DNA from: Ruminococcus sp. NK3A76
GTDB taxonomy: Bacteria; Bacillota; Clostridia; Oscillospirales; Ruminococcaceae
Direction of reading: 5' to 3'
Length of the DNA stretch: 64,000 nucleotides
NCBI RefSeq assembly: GCF_000686125.1
Contig: NZ_JMMA01000002.1
Span: forward strand, 2,046,001 to 2,110,000
Below are positions 16,177 through 24,422 of the stretch, one piece after another; positions within the stretch are counted from its first letter, which is position 1; each line of letters opens with the position of its first letter. The notes beneath the pieces are model-generated. The model was not told the DNA's origin. It did not search any database and worked only from the letters and a program-made list of their open reading frames with translations. A program made the position numbers and the translations under genes.

Positions 16177-18966
16177 ATGAAAAAAAGGATACTGGCGTTA
16201 GTAACAGCGCTTGGGTTTGCGCTCAGCGGTGCGGCGGTACTGCCGGAGGGGGCTGTGTCATTGGGGTCTTATATTGAGGCAAATGCAGTTGAAGAAACAC
16301 TAATATATGGTGATTTTAAGTACACACTTTATATAGATGAATATGATGAAAACATTGATCCATTCATTACTATTAATGAATATATTGGATCAGGAACTGA
16401 AATAATTATTCCGGAAAAAATCAATGGCGTAAATGTTATTGGAGTCAGTAGTACATTAATACCTGATGAAAAGCGAGAAAGCATTAAAAAAATCTCTTTT
16501 CCCAAAACTGTTAATCATATTGCTGGCGGTATGGGCAAGCATATATTTGACAATTGTATCAATCTTGCTGATATTGAAACGGAAAACACAGGTATCATTT
16601 ATATTAATATTCCTTATTCAGGTATTAACTCAACAAAGTGGTATAAGAATCAAAAGGATGGTGTAATCTACTTTGGTAATGTCGCAATAAGTTATAAAGG
16701 TGATGTGCCTAGTAATGGAATTATAAATGTAAGATCTGGAACAGTATCTATAAGTGACTGGTGTTTCAGTTATGATTATATTGATGAAACACATGAATTC
16801 ATTTATAAACACGCTAAAACTATTAATATTCCTGATAGTGTTACGCAGATTGGTCAATATGCTTTTTCGGATTTCAATGTTGATACAATAAACATTGGGA
16901 GCGGCTATTGTTATTCTTTAGATAAAGACTATTTTCCTCAATTTGAACAGTATTATGGAGTCGAAAATAGGATAAAAGCTATTAATATTTCAAAAGATAA
17001 TCCATATTATTCATCATTAAAGGGTATGGTATATAATAAAGATAAAACTCATATATTATATATCCCCCCTGAAATTGAAAATGTTGAAATTTCAAGCCAA
17101 ATAAATGATATCTTTATTGATAGAAATCCATTTTTATCTTGTAATGCAATAAAAACAATAACGGTTGAAAAGGGCAATAAGTATTATACTGCCGTTAATA
17201 ATGCGTTGTATGATATAGATGTCACTAAACTATTACTTTGTGCGAATATAGATAGCCTTACAATTCCAAGTACAGTTAAGGAAATAGGTGACTATGCTTT
17301 TAGACCCGGTAAAGACGTTAGAGAAAGAATCAGTAAGTCTGATTTTTCAATAATAATGGGTACAGATGTTTTTATCAGTTGGTATAGAGAATTATACGGA
17401 TTAAGTGTTTATGTAGAACAAATACAATATGAAAACGGTACATACTATTATCTTACATCTCCTAAGTGCACAAATGCAACTATACCAAAAACTGTAAAGA
17501 AGATAGGATATAATGCATTGATGGGAACGGAATTATACAAAAAATGGGCATTATATCATACAAAGGATAATCCTTACCTGATTGTTAATAATATACTGCT
17601 TCTTGCAGACTGTAGTGATCATGAATTATATGACAACAGTGGCAATGAAATTGGGAAAGATTATTATTTAACGGGTAAGATGATAATACCGAAAAACGTT
17701 GTTGAAATCCAAAGGAACGCTTTTTACGTTGGTGATAAGTTTTCTAAAGATCGATATAACAGTATCACAGAAATCGTATTTCCTGAAAATGCGGTAATTG
17801 ACGGTTTAGTATTAAATGATGTGACATTTCAAAAGCTTGAGAAAATAGATATCCCCAAGAGTACAAAGATTAATGGTGAATTGAATTTAAGTGGTTGTTC
17901 TAAACTAAAAAGTATAGTAATACCAATAGGTTCTGATGTTTCTGGGATAAGTCTATATAATTGCAGCAGTCTTCAAGAATTTGTTATACCTGAATCAACA
18001 AAGTGTTTGTTTAGTTATTCTTTCACTGGATGTAATAATCTCAAAAAACTAACCATACCCAAAAGTGTAGATTATATTGATTATAGATCAATAGGTTTTT
18101 ATACAGATGAAAAGACTTATGAGGCTAAAAAGATTACTGATTTTATTATCTACTGCTATAAAGATAGTGAAGCTGAAAAATATGCAATTGAAAATGAAAT
18201 AGAATATGTAGTCTTACAAGAGACACACACCCACTCCTACACCTCAAAGGTAACAACAACTGCAACCTGCACAAAGAACGGCGTGAAGACCTACACCTGC
18301 TCGTGTGGTGACAGCTATACCGAAACAATAAAGGCAACAGGTCATAAGTACACCGAAAAGGTAGTAAAGCCCACCTACGATGCACAGGGCTATACCCTTC
18401 ACACCTGCTCAGTATGCGGTAACAGCTACAAGGATAATATCAAGACTAAGCTGACAAGAACAAGTATAGCTAAGGCGAAGATAACAGGCCTGTCGAATAA
18501 GACATACACAGGAAAGGCTATAACTCAGAAGCCTGTTGTAAAGCTCGGCAGCAAGACGCTCAAATCGGGTACAGACTACACAGTATCGTACAAGAACAAT
18601 AAGGCAATGGGTACTGCAACAGTCACGATAACAGGTAAAGGCGCATACACAGGTACAGCAAAGGCGACCTTCAAGATCAACCCGAAAAAGACTACGCTCA
18701 AATCAGTAACAAGTCCTAAGACTAAGCAGCTGAAAGCCACATATAGCAAGGTATCAGGCGTAACGGGTTATCAGATAACCTACTCGACTTCTAGCAAGTT
18801 TACTAAGGCGACTACCAAATCAGTAAACGCAAGTGGTACATCAAAGACAATAAGCAAGCTCACAAAGGGCAAGACTTATTATGTCAAGGTACGCAGCTAT
18901 AAGACTGTTAGTGGTACTAAGTATTACAGCGGTTACTCAGCAGTAAAGAAGGTTAAGATAAAGTAG
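16177..18966 (+). CDS. BspA-type leucine-rich-repeat surface protein with FN3 C-terminus
   Basis: 929 aa, exported. Signal peptide MKKRILALVTALGFALSGAA followed by LPEG. About 45-690 holds LRR_5/BspA repeats (pattern NSVTQIGQYAF, ITEIVFPENAV, LKKLTIPKSVDYID). About 690-760 has Cys-containing repeats (ATCTKNGVKTYTCSCGDSYT, HTCSVCGNSYKDN). About 765-850 is an MBG/Ig-like module (TYTGKAITQKPVVKL, GTATVTITGKG) and about 850-929 an FN3 module ending in KKVKIK. No LPXTG or dockerin, so attachment is unclear. AAAGGGTGA precedes the ATG. Under riboswitch 1. BspA proteins are generally adhesins; that role is inferred. Confidence 0.9.
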   Translation: MKKRILALVTALGFALSGAAVLPEGAVSLGSYIEANAVEETLIYGDFKYTLYIDEYDENIDPFITINEYIGSGTEIIIPEKINGVNVIGVSSTLIPDEKRESIKKISFPKTVNHIAGGMGKHIFDNCINLADIETENTGIIYINIPYSGINSTKWYKNQKDGVIYFGNVAISYKGDVPSNGIINVRSGTVSISDWCFSYDYIDETHEFIYKHAKTINIPDSVTQIGQYAFSDFNVDTINIGSGYCYSLDKDYFPQFEQYYGVENRIKAINISKDNPYYSSLKGMVYNKDKTHILYIPPEIENVEISSQINDIFIDRNPFLSCNAIKTITVEKGNKYYTAVNNALYDIDVTKLLLCANIDSLTIPSTVKEIGDYAFRPGKDVRERISKSDFSIIMGTDVFISWYRELYGLSVYVEQIQYENGTYYYLTSPKCTNATIPKTVKKIGYNALMGTELYKKWALYHTKDNPYLIVNNILLLADCSDHELYDNSGNEIGKDYYLTGKMIIPKNVVEIQRNAFYVGDKFSKDRYNSITEIVFPENAVIDGLVLNDVTFQKLEKIDIPKSTKINGELNLSGCSKLKSIVIPIGSDVSGISLYNCSSLQEFVIPESTKCLFSYSFTGCNNLKKLTIPKSVDYIDYRSIGFYTDEKTYEAKKITDFIIYCYKDSEAEKYAIENEIEYVVLQETHTHSYTSKVTTTATCTKNGVKTYTCSCGDSYTETIKATGHKYTEKVVKPTYDAQGYTLHTCSVCGNSYKDNIKTKLTRTSIAKAKITGLSNKTYTGKAITQKPVVKLGSKTLKSGTDYTVSYKNNKAMGTATVTITGKGAYTGTAKATFKINPKKTTLKSVTSPKTKQLKATYSKVSGVTGYQITYSTSSKFTKATTKSVNASGTSKTISKLTKGKTYYVKVRSYKTVSGTKYYSGYSAVKKVKIK
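18448..18963 (+). repeat. C-terminal MBG-FN3 module, copy 1
   Basis: A roughly 500-bp coding module nearly the same at DNA level in four island genes (others at 21130-21630, 23882-24398, 30323-30838). Identity is highest in AAGCCTGTTGTAAAGCTCGG and following bases. Confidence 0.8.
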
Positions 18967-18994
18967 ATCATTTCATATAACCACCCAATATAGA

Positions 18995-19031
18995 AGGGCT
19001 TGGCACTTTTGAAGTGTCAAGCTCTTTCTTT
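18995..19031 (+). terminator. Terminator after the first LRR gene
   Basis: AGGGCTTGGCACTT pairs with AAGTGTCAAGCTCT, then TTCTTT. Confidence 0.75.
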
Positions 19032-19118
19032 GTATAATACTGTATTGGCATCATATACAATTCAAACAGTACTGTTTTATTCATTTTGATGATATTTGAC
19101 ACGTGAAATTGTTAATTC

Positions 19119-19148
19119 TTGACGACCAAATATCTGCTGTGATATAAT
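19119..19148 (+). promoter_or_regulatory. Promoter of riboswitch 2
   Basis: TTGACG (19119-19124), 18-nt spacer, TATAAT (19143-19148). Confidence 0.82.
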
Positions 19149-19164
19149 TAATCTGTAATTAATA

Positions 19165-19236
19165 GGCAAACCTGCCGAAAGGCAGCGGCGCAAAGCCAAT
19201 GGGTCTAATCTCATATGAGAATGACAGCCGGTTGCC
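19165..19236 (+). promoter_or_regulatory. c-di-GMP-I (GEMM) riboswitch aptamer 2
   Basis: GGCAAACCTGCCGAAAGGCAG, CAAAGCC, GGGTCTAA...ATGAC and AGCCGGTTGCC. The invariant joining segment reads GGCGCAAAGC rather than GACGCAAAGC, a single change that might alter affinity. Confidence 0.9.
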
Positions 19237-19265
19237 GGAGCTTACGCTCTGTCGATATGTTTATC

Positions 19266-19298
19266 AAGGCAATGCGTTTTGTATGTGTTGCTTTTTAT
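19266..19298 (+). terminator. Expression-platform terminator of riboswitch 2
   Basis: AAGGCAATGC...GTGTTGCTTTTT. The stem is weaker than in the other copies (a bulge), so baseline readthrough may be higher. Confidence 0.65.
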
Positions 19299-19322
19299 TA
19301 TATTGTAAAAAGGAGAATGAAT

Positions 19323-20174
19323 ATGAAATGTGATGTTATCAAAGTAATAATAACATCTGTTTTGTTATCAACAATGCTTGTTTCTTGTGGTGATACAGAC
19401 AATTCAAATGATAATTCAACGAATAACTCAGCGAACAGCACGGTTGTTACCGATAGTACATCTGATGATAATAGCGAAGGATCATCTGAAGAAACAACTA
19501 CTACCACTACTACGATCGCAAAGGAAACAACTACGAATGAAACAACAACTACAGAGCCGGAACCAGAACCGGAGCCTGAAGAGCCATCTTACAGCAAGGT
19601 CAAGGAAACTGTAGTAGTAGATGGGGTCAAGCTTGTTAAAGGCTCACTTTCTCCCGATGAATTCACTAAAAAGGGTTGGACTGAGCAGAAGGATGAATAT
19701 GCCTACTCATCTAAGTACTTTAAAAACAGTAGCAGCAATTATATATCATTTGCTGATGGTGCAATAATGGATCCTGATAATTTTGATGATGTAGTATACG
19801 GAACCATTATAGTTCACATAAAAGACAGAGAAAATATGTTTGATGTGTCTTTACCCTGCGGATTGACGATTGATTCATCTTATGATGAGATAATCAAAGC
19901 TCTCGGAACGCCTGTGTATGACGGTGATTATACGGAGGATACCGATTTGGGAAACTATATTAAAACAAATTATGATATGGTGGATCATGAAACGATCAAT
20001 GATGAATTGCTGTATTACGATATATATATCAAATACGGAAGAAAGAATCTTACTTATTACTTTGATTTTGAAGATTCTGAAAACCTTCCCATATTAATTA
20101 ACTTTATTCTATCCGAAGATAATTCAAAGATAGAAACGTTATCTGTAAAAATGGCTCAGTTGGGTATGAGATAA
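19323..20174 (+). CDS. Lipoprotein with Thr/Glu-rich linker, unknown function
   Basis: 283 aa, predicted lipoprotein: MKCDVIKVIITSVLLSTMLVSCG with lipobox LVSC. About 25-85 is a low-complexity Asn/Ser/Thr/Glu linker (ETTTTTTTIAKETTT, EPEPEPEPEEP) that would span the wall. The rest (about 90-283) is an acidic domain of unknown family (VKLVKGSLSPDEFTKKGWTE, IDSSYDEIIKALGTPVYDGD). AAAGGAG lies 8 nt before ATG 19323; the ATG at 19317 is too close to it. First gene under riboswitch 2, 25 bp before the next LRR gene. Confidence 0.85.
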   Translation: MKCDVIKVIITSVLLSTMLVSCGDTDNSNDNSTNNSANSTVVTDSTSDDNSEGSSEETTTTTTTIAKETTTNETTTTEPEPEPEPEEPSYSKVKETVVVDGVKLVKGSLSPDEFTKKGWTEQKDEYAYSSKYFKNSSSNYISFADGAIMDPDNFDDVVYGTIIVHIKDRENMFDVSLPCGLTIDSSYDEIIKALGTPVYDGDYTEDTDLGNYIKTNYDMVDHETINDELLYYDIYIKYGRKNLTYYFDFEDSENLPILINFILSEDNSKIETLSVKMAQLGMR

Positions 20175-20199
20175 GTGGTTTTGAAAGGGTGAAGACTGT

Positions 20200-21633
20200 A
20201 TGTTAAAAAAATTGTTATCAATTGCATTAGCGTTTAGTTTTATAGGAGGTGCGACATTAGTTCCTCAAAGAGATGCTTTTGTAAATATAAATATTGTAAA
20301 TGCGCAGGAAAGCGGTAATGATCCGGAAAATGAAGATATTGATATTACAGTATGTGATTTTATTACAGGTAAAGAGAGCACAATGAAATCAAGTGAGCTT
20401 TTATCTCGAGCTAAACACATTGAATCGAATGATGGCATTGTGTACTTGAATGAAGTTGGGACAATGGGCTATATGGATGGTATGTGGGTAAGACTATTCT
20501 GCTCTGATTATTATATGGCAGATATGTTTTATTTGAACAATGATAATTGTCCTGAAAACCTTGTTATCAAAGATAATGTTGATGGTGTACCTGTAAAGGG
20601 GCTAATGGGAAGAGGCTTTATGCCGGTTGAATTATTCCTTAAAATCAAGACTGTATCTATTCCTGATACTATTGCGAGAATAGAGAAAAATGCATTTTTA
20701 GGTTGTAACGATCTTAAATCAGTAACTATCCCGAAATCGGTAAAAACAATAGATAATAATGCTTTTGGATATACTTATGATAAGGATTATAAGATTATAA
20801 AAGTTCCCGGCTTTGTTATCAATTGCTATAAGGGTACTGCTGCCGAAAAATATGCTATAGATAATGGTATTGAGTATAATTTGCTGGATGTCCCAGATGA
20901 ATACAATATGACCAAGGCAATAGTTTCTGGCATATCTGCAAAAACCTATACAGGCAGTGCTATCAAGCAGAAACCTTTAGTAAAACTTGGTACTAAAACA
21001 TTAAAGAATGATATAGACTACACAATAACTTACAAGAATAACATCAAGATCGGTACTGCAACGATCATGATAACAGGCAAAGGCAACTACATAGGAACAG
21101 TCAGTAAGACATTTAAAATAACTGGTGTATCTATTTCCAAGGCAACTGTAAGCAGTTTATCAAACAAGACCTACACCGGCAAGGCCATAACCCAAAAGCC
21201 TGTTGTAAAACTGAACGGCAAAACACTCAAATCGGGTACAGACTACACAGTATCGTACAAGAACAACAAGGCAATAGGCACAGCAACAGTTACCATAACG
21301 GGCAAGGGCGTATACACGGGTACTGCAAAGGCGACTTTCAAGATCAACCCGAAAAAGACCACGCTAAAGAACGTCACAAGCCCTAAGACCAAGCAGCTCA
21401 AAGCAACTTACAGCAAGGTTTCGGGCATAACGGGCTATCAGGTGACCTACTCGACAAGCTCGAAATTCACCAAGGCGACGACCAAGTCTGTCAATGTCAA
21501 GGGCACCTCAAAGACGATAAGCAAGCTCGCAAAGGGCAAAACTTATTATGTTAAGGTACGCACATATAAGACAGTTGGTAAGACCAAGTATTATAGTGGG
21601 TATAGCTCGGTCAAAAAAATCAAGGTGAAATAA
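20200..21633 (+). CDS. Short BspA-like LRR surface protein
   Basis: 477 aa, exported (MLKKLLSIALAFSFIGGATLV). Only a short LRR_5 block (about 145-215: IKTVSIPDTIARIEKNAFLG, LKSVTIPKSVKTIDNNAFG). Two tandem MBG-like modules follow (about 235-310 and 315-395: AKTYTGSAIKQKPLVKLGTK and NKTYTGKAITQKPVVKL), then one FN3 module ending KKIKVK. AAAGGGTGA precedes the ATG. Co-transcribed with the upstream lipoprotein under riboswitch 2. Lacks the Cys repeats of its relatives. Confidence 0.88.
   Translation: MLKKLLSIALAFSFIGGATLVPQRDAFVNINIVNAQESGNDPENEDIDITVCDFITGKESTMKSSELLSRAKHIESNDGIVYLNEVGTMGYMDGMWVRLFCSDYYMADMFYLNNDNCPENLVIKDNVDGVPVKGLMGRGFMPVELFLKIKTVSIPDTIARIEKNAFLGCNDLKSVTIPKSVKTIDNNAFGYTYDKDYKIIKVPGFVINCYKGTAAEKYAIDNGIEYNLLDVPDEYNMTKAIVSGISAKTYTGSAIKQKPLVKLGTKTLKNDIDYTITYKNNIKIGTATIMITGKGNYIGTVSKTFKITGVSISKATVSSLSNKTYTGKAITQKPVVKLNGKTLKSGTDYTVSYKNNKAIGTATVTITGKGVYTGTAKATFKINPKKTTLKNVTSPKTKQLKATYSKVSGITGYQVTYSTSSKFTKATTKSVNVKGTSKTISKLAKGKTYYVKVRTYKTVGKTKYYSGYSSVKKIKVK
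21130..21630 (+). repeat. C-terminal MBG-FN3 module, copy 2
   Basis: Homologous to 18448-18963; the divergence is mostly at third codon positions. Confidence 0.75.
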
Positions 21634-21638
21634 ATGTA

Positions 21639-21679
21639 TAAAAGGCGCTTTATTTATCATAATTGATGTGCCTTTTATG
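21639..21679 (+). terminator. Weak terminator
   Basis: AAAAGGCGC ... GTGCCTTTT with a long loop; it ends 11 bp before the promoter of riboswitch 3. Confidence 0.5.
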
Positions 21680-21689
21680 AAAAACTCAA

Positions 21690-21718
21690 TTGACAAAACC
21701 ATTAAAATGGTATATAAT
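21690..21718 (+). promoter_or_regulatory. Promoter of riboswitch 3
   Basis: TTGACA (21690-21695), 17-nt spacer, TATAAT (21713-21718). Upstream bases differ from those of riboswitches 1, 2 and 4. Confidence 0.85.
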
Positions 21719-21724
21719 ATTAAT

Positions 21725-21797
21725 AGCAAAACTGTCGAAAGGCAGTGACGCAAAGCCAATGGGTCTAAGCTTTATGGAGTATGACAGCCGGCTGCCG
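21725..21797 (+). promoter_or_regulatory. c-di-GMP-I (GEMM) riboswitch aptamer 3
   Basis: AGCAAAACTGTCGAAAGGCAG, GACGCAAAGCC, GGGTCTAAG...GTATGAC, AGCCGGCTGCC. P1 differs (AGCA/CTGC) but the core is intact. Confidence 0.9.
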
Positions 21798-21825
21798 AAG
21801 CTGAAGCTTTGTTATATGACAGATC

Positions 21826-21860
21826 AAAGGCAATGCGTTTTGTACGTGTTGCCTTTTTTT
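21826..21860 (+). terminator. Expression-platform terminator of riboswitch 3
   Basis: AAAGGCAATGCG ... CGTGTTGCCTTT plus a seven-T tract. Confidence 0.88.
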
Positions 21861-21878
21861 GTTGGAAGGAGTCAAACT

Positions 21879-24401
21879 ATGAAGAATACGGTCAAAAGAT
21901 TATTATGTTTATGTTGTGCTTTTACGTTATTAGTAGCACCTTTTGAGAATAATGGTTTTGCCGATACTGTATCTGCTCATATTGAGAATAGTAATAGTCA
22001 ATCAAATAGTGGAGCATACAGATATGTATTAAATACAAGTGATGGCTCATTTATTGATCTGTATTATGATATTGTAGACGATACAATAAAGATCACCGAT
22101 TCTTTTAATGCAGCCAAAGCTTCTGTACTTGTTATTCCTGATCATATTGAAGGGCTGCCTGTAACGTCTATAGGCAGATATGCATTTTATGAGAGTGCAT
22201 ATCTGAAAACTGTCAGATTACCATCAACAATTAAAACTATTGAGAATAATGCGTTTGAGGAATGCTATTATCTTGAAAAGCTTTATCTGCCTGAAGGTCT
22301 TAAAAGTATAGGGGATAATGCGTTTTATGACTGTGAGTCTCTTCAATATGTTGCAATACCAAGCAGCGTTTCTTCAATAGGAGATAAGGCTTTTGAGTCA
22401 TACTACGGTGAAGCAGGGAATGTAAAAATGTGCTTTACTGATTGCGATGCTGCAAAAACTTATGCATTAAAGAATAACAAGACGGTATATCCTTATAACA
22501 CAAGGGATATATATTCTGAAGGTAAATGCGGAGAGAATGTAAGCTATAAACTATACCCGGATCACACAATGGTTTTGTCTGGAAGTGGCAGCACATATAA
22601 TTATAGCACAGATAGAATGGATAATATGTTGGAAGGTCTTCCTAATCCGGATATTGCTACTGTAGATAATATAATTATTGGTGAAGGCATAACAAGGCTA
22701 GGCAAAAGTTTTTTACATAGTTCATATATTTCCGAATTATCTTTACCGGATAGTATGACTGCAATAGGTAATAATGTGTTGCATAATGCTGTGAATCTAA
22801 AAAAGCTTCATATCGGAAAAGGACTTCAATCAATAGAATCCTCATATTCACAAATGAGTTACACGGAGCTTGAAGAAATAACTGTTGATCCTGAAAATAA
22901 GTATTTCTCATCTGAGAATAATTGCCTATATAATAAAGATAAAACAACTCTTATAAAGTATTGTACAGGAAAAGCGACAGAGTTTACTATACCTGATACT
23001 GTCACAACTATTGGATTTGACGCTGTATCAAGCTGCAAAAAGCTTAAAAGTGTTACCATTCCGGAAGGTGTGAAAAACATTGAAAGATATGCGTTTGATG
23101 ACTGTCCTGATCTATCAGAGATATATTTACCCAATAGCGTTATTGGTATAGGAGAAAGCGCATTTGGTGAACATTTAGATACTTCATCACATAAAAGTGT
23201 AAAAAACAAGAGAACAAAGATTTATGCATATAAAGGCTCATATGGAGAAGAATATGCAGTTTCAAGCGGATTTGAATATGAACTAAAGCAGCCTCCGGTA
23301 GTGCATTCTCATAAGTATACATCAACTATCACAAAGGCTGCATCCTGCAAAGAAGAAGGAATAAGAACATATACTTGTTCCTGTGGAGATAAGTATACAG
23401 AAAGAATACCTAAGACTACAACGCATGTCTTTGGCAACTGGACAACTACAAAAGCTGCCACCTGCACAATAGAAGGCACACAGACAAGAAAGTGCAGCGT
23501 ATGCGGAAAGACTGAGACTAAGACTATTGCTAAAGCCGGTCATAAGTATGTGGATAAGGTAGTAGCACCCACAACAACTGCACAAGGCTACACGCTCCAC
23601 ACTTGCTCTGTATGCGGAGCAAGCTACAAGGACAAATACACTGACAAACTTACACCGTCACATACGCACTCATACACCTCAAAGATAACAACAGCAGCCA
23701 CCTGCACAAAGAACGGCGTGAAGACCTACACTTGCTCGTGTGGCGACAGCTTTACCGAAACAATAAAGGCAACAGGTCATAAGTACACCGAAAAGGTAGT
23801 AAAGCCCACCTACGATGCACAAGGCTACACTCTGCACACCTGCTCGGTATGCGGCGACAGCTATAAGGACACATACACAGCCAAGCTGACCCGCACCAGC
23901 ATAGCCAAGGCGAAGATAACAGGTCTGTCAGATAAGACATACACTGGCAAGGCAATAACTCAGAAGCCTGTTGTAAAGCTCGGCAGCAAGACGCTCAAAT
24001 CGGGTACAGACTACACAGTATCGTACAAGAACAACAAGGCAATCGATACTGCAACAGTCACGATAACAGGTAAAGGCGCATACACAGGTACAGCAAAATC
24101 GACCTTCAAGATCAACCCGAAAAAGACTACGCTCAAATCAGTAACAAGTCCTAAGACTAAGCAGCTGAAAGCCACATATAGCAAGGTATCCGGTGTGACG
24201 GGTTATCAGATCACATACTCAACATCATCGAAGTTTACAAAGGCAACGACCAAGTCTGTAAACGCAAGCGGCACTTCTAAGACTATAAGCAAGCTCACAA
24301 AGGGCAAGACTTATTATGTCAAGGTACGCACCTACAAGACGGTGAACAAGGTCAAATATTACAGTGGCTGGTCGGCAGTGAAGAAAATCAAGGTCAAATG
24401 A
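21879..24401 (+). CDS. BspA-type LRR surface protein
   Basis: 840 aa from ATG 21879 (GGAAGGAG upstream; the open frame begins earlier inside the riboswitch and is not used). Signal peptide MKNTVKRLLCLCCAFTLLVA. LRR_5 blocks at about 55-135 and 260-470 (VIPDHIEGLPVTSIGRYAF, LKSVTIPEGVKNIERYAF). Three Cys-rich repeats at about 470-670 (CKEEGIRTYTCSCGDKYTE, CTIEGTQTRKCSVCGKTE, CTKNGVKTYTCSCGDSFTE). Then one MBG-like and one FN3 module, ending KKIKVK. First gene under riboswitch 3, 21 bp before the CAP-domain gene. Adhesin-like; ligand unknown. Confidence 0.9.
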   Translation: MKNTVKRLLCLCCAFTLLVAPFENNGFADTVSAHIENSNSQSNSGAYRYVLNTSDGSFIDLYYDIVDDTIKITDSFNAAKASVLVIPDHIEGLPVTSIGRYAFYESAYLKTVRLPSTIKTIENNAFEECYYLEKLYLPEGLKSIGDNAFYDCESLQYVAIPSSVSSIGDKAFESYYGEAGNVKMCFTDCDAAKTYALKNNKTVYPYNTRDIYSEGKCGENVSYKLYPDHTMVLSGSGSTYNYSTDRMDNMLEGLPNPDIATVDNIIIGEGITRLGKSFLHSSYISELSLPDSMTAIGNNVLHNAVNLKKLHIGKGLQSIESSYSQMSYTELEEITVDPENKYFSSENNCLYNKDKTTLIKYCTGKATEFTIPDTVTTIGFDAVSSCKKLKSVTIPEGVKNIERYAFDDCPDLSEIYLPNSVIGIGESAFGEHLDTSSHKSVKNKRTKIYAYKGSYGEEYAVSSGFEYELKQPPVVHSHKYTSTITKAASCKEEGIRTYTCSCGDKYTERIPKTTTHVFGNWTTTKAATCTIEGTQTRKCSVCGKTETKTIAKAGHKYVDKVVAPTTTAQGYTLHTCSVCGASYKDKYTDKLTPSHTHSYTSKITTAATCTKNGVKTYTCSCGDSFTETIKATGHKYTEKVVKPTYDAQGYTLHTCSVCGDSYKDTYTAKLTRTSIAKAKITGLSDKTYTGKAITQKPVVKLGSKTLKSGTDYTVSYKNNKAIDTATVTITGKGAYTGTAKSTFKINPKKTTLKSVTSPKTKQLKATYSKVSGVTGYQITYSTSSKFTKATTKSVNASGTSKTISKLTKGKTYYVKVRTYKTVNKVKYYSGWSAVKKIKVK
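23882..24398 (+). repeat. C-terminal MBG-FN3 module, copy 3
   Basis: Close DNA-level relative of copies 1 and 4; the first part is almost identical to 18448-18963. Confidence 0.8.
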
Positions 24402-24422
24402 ATAAGATGAGGAAGTGATACT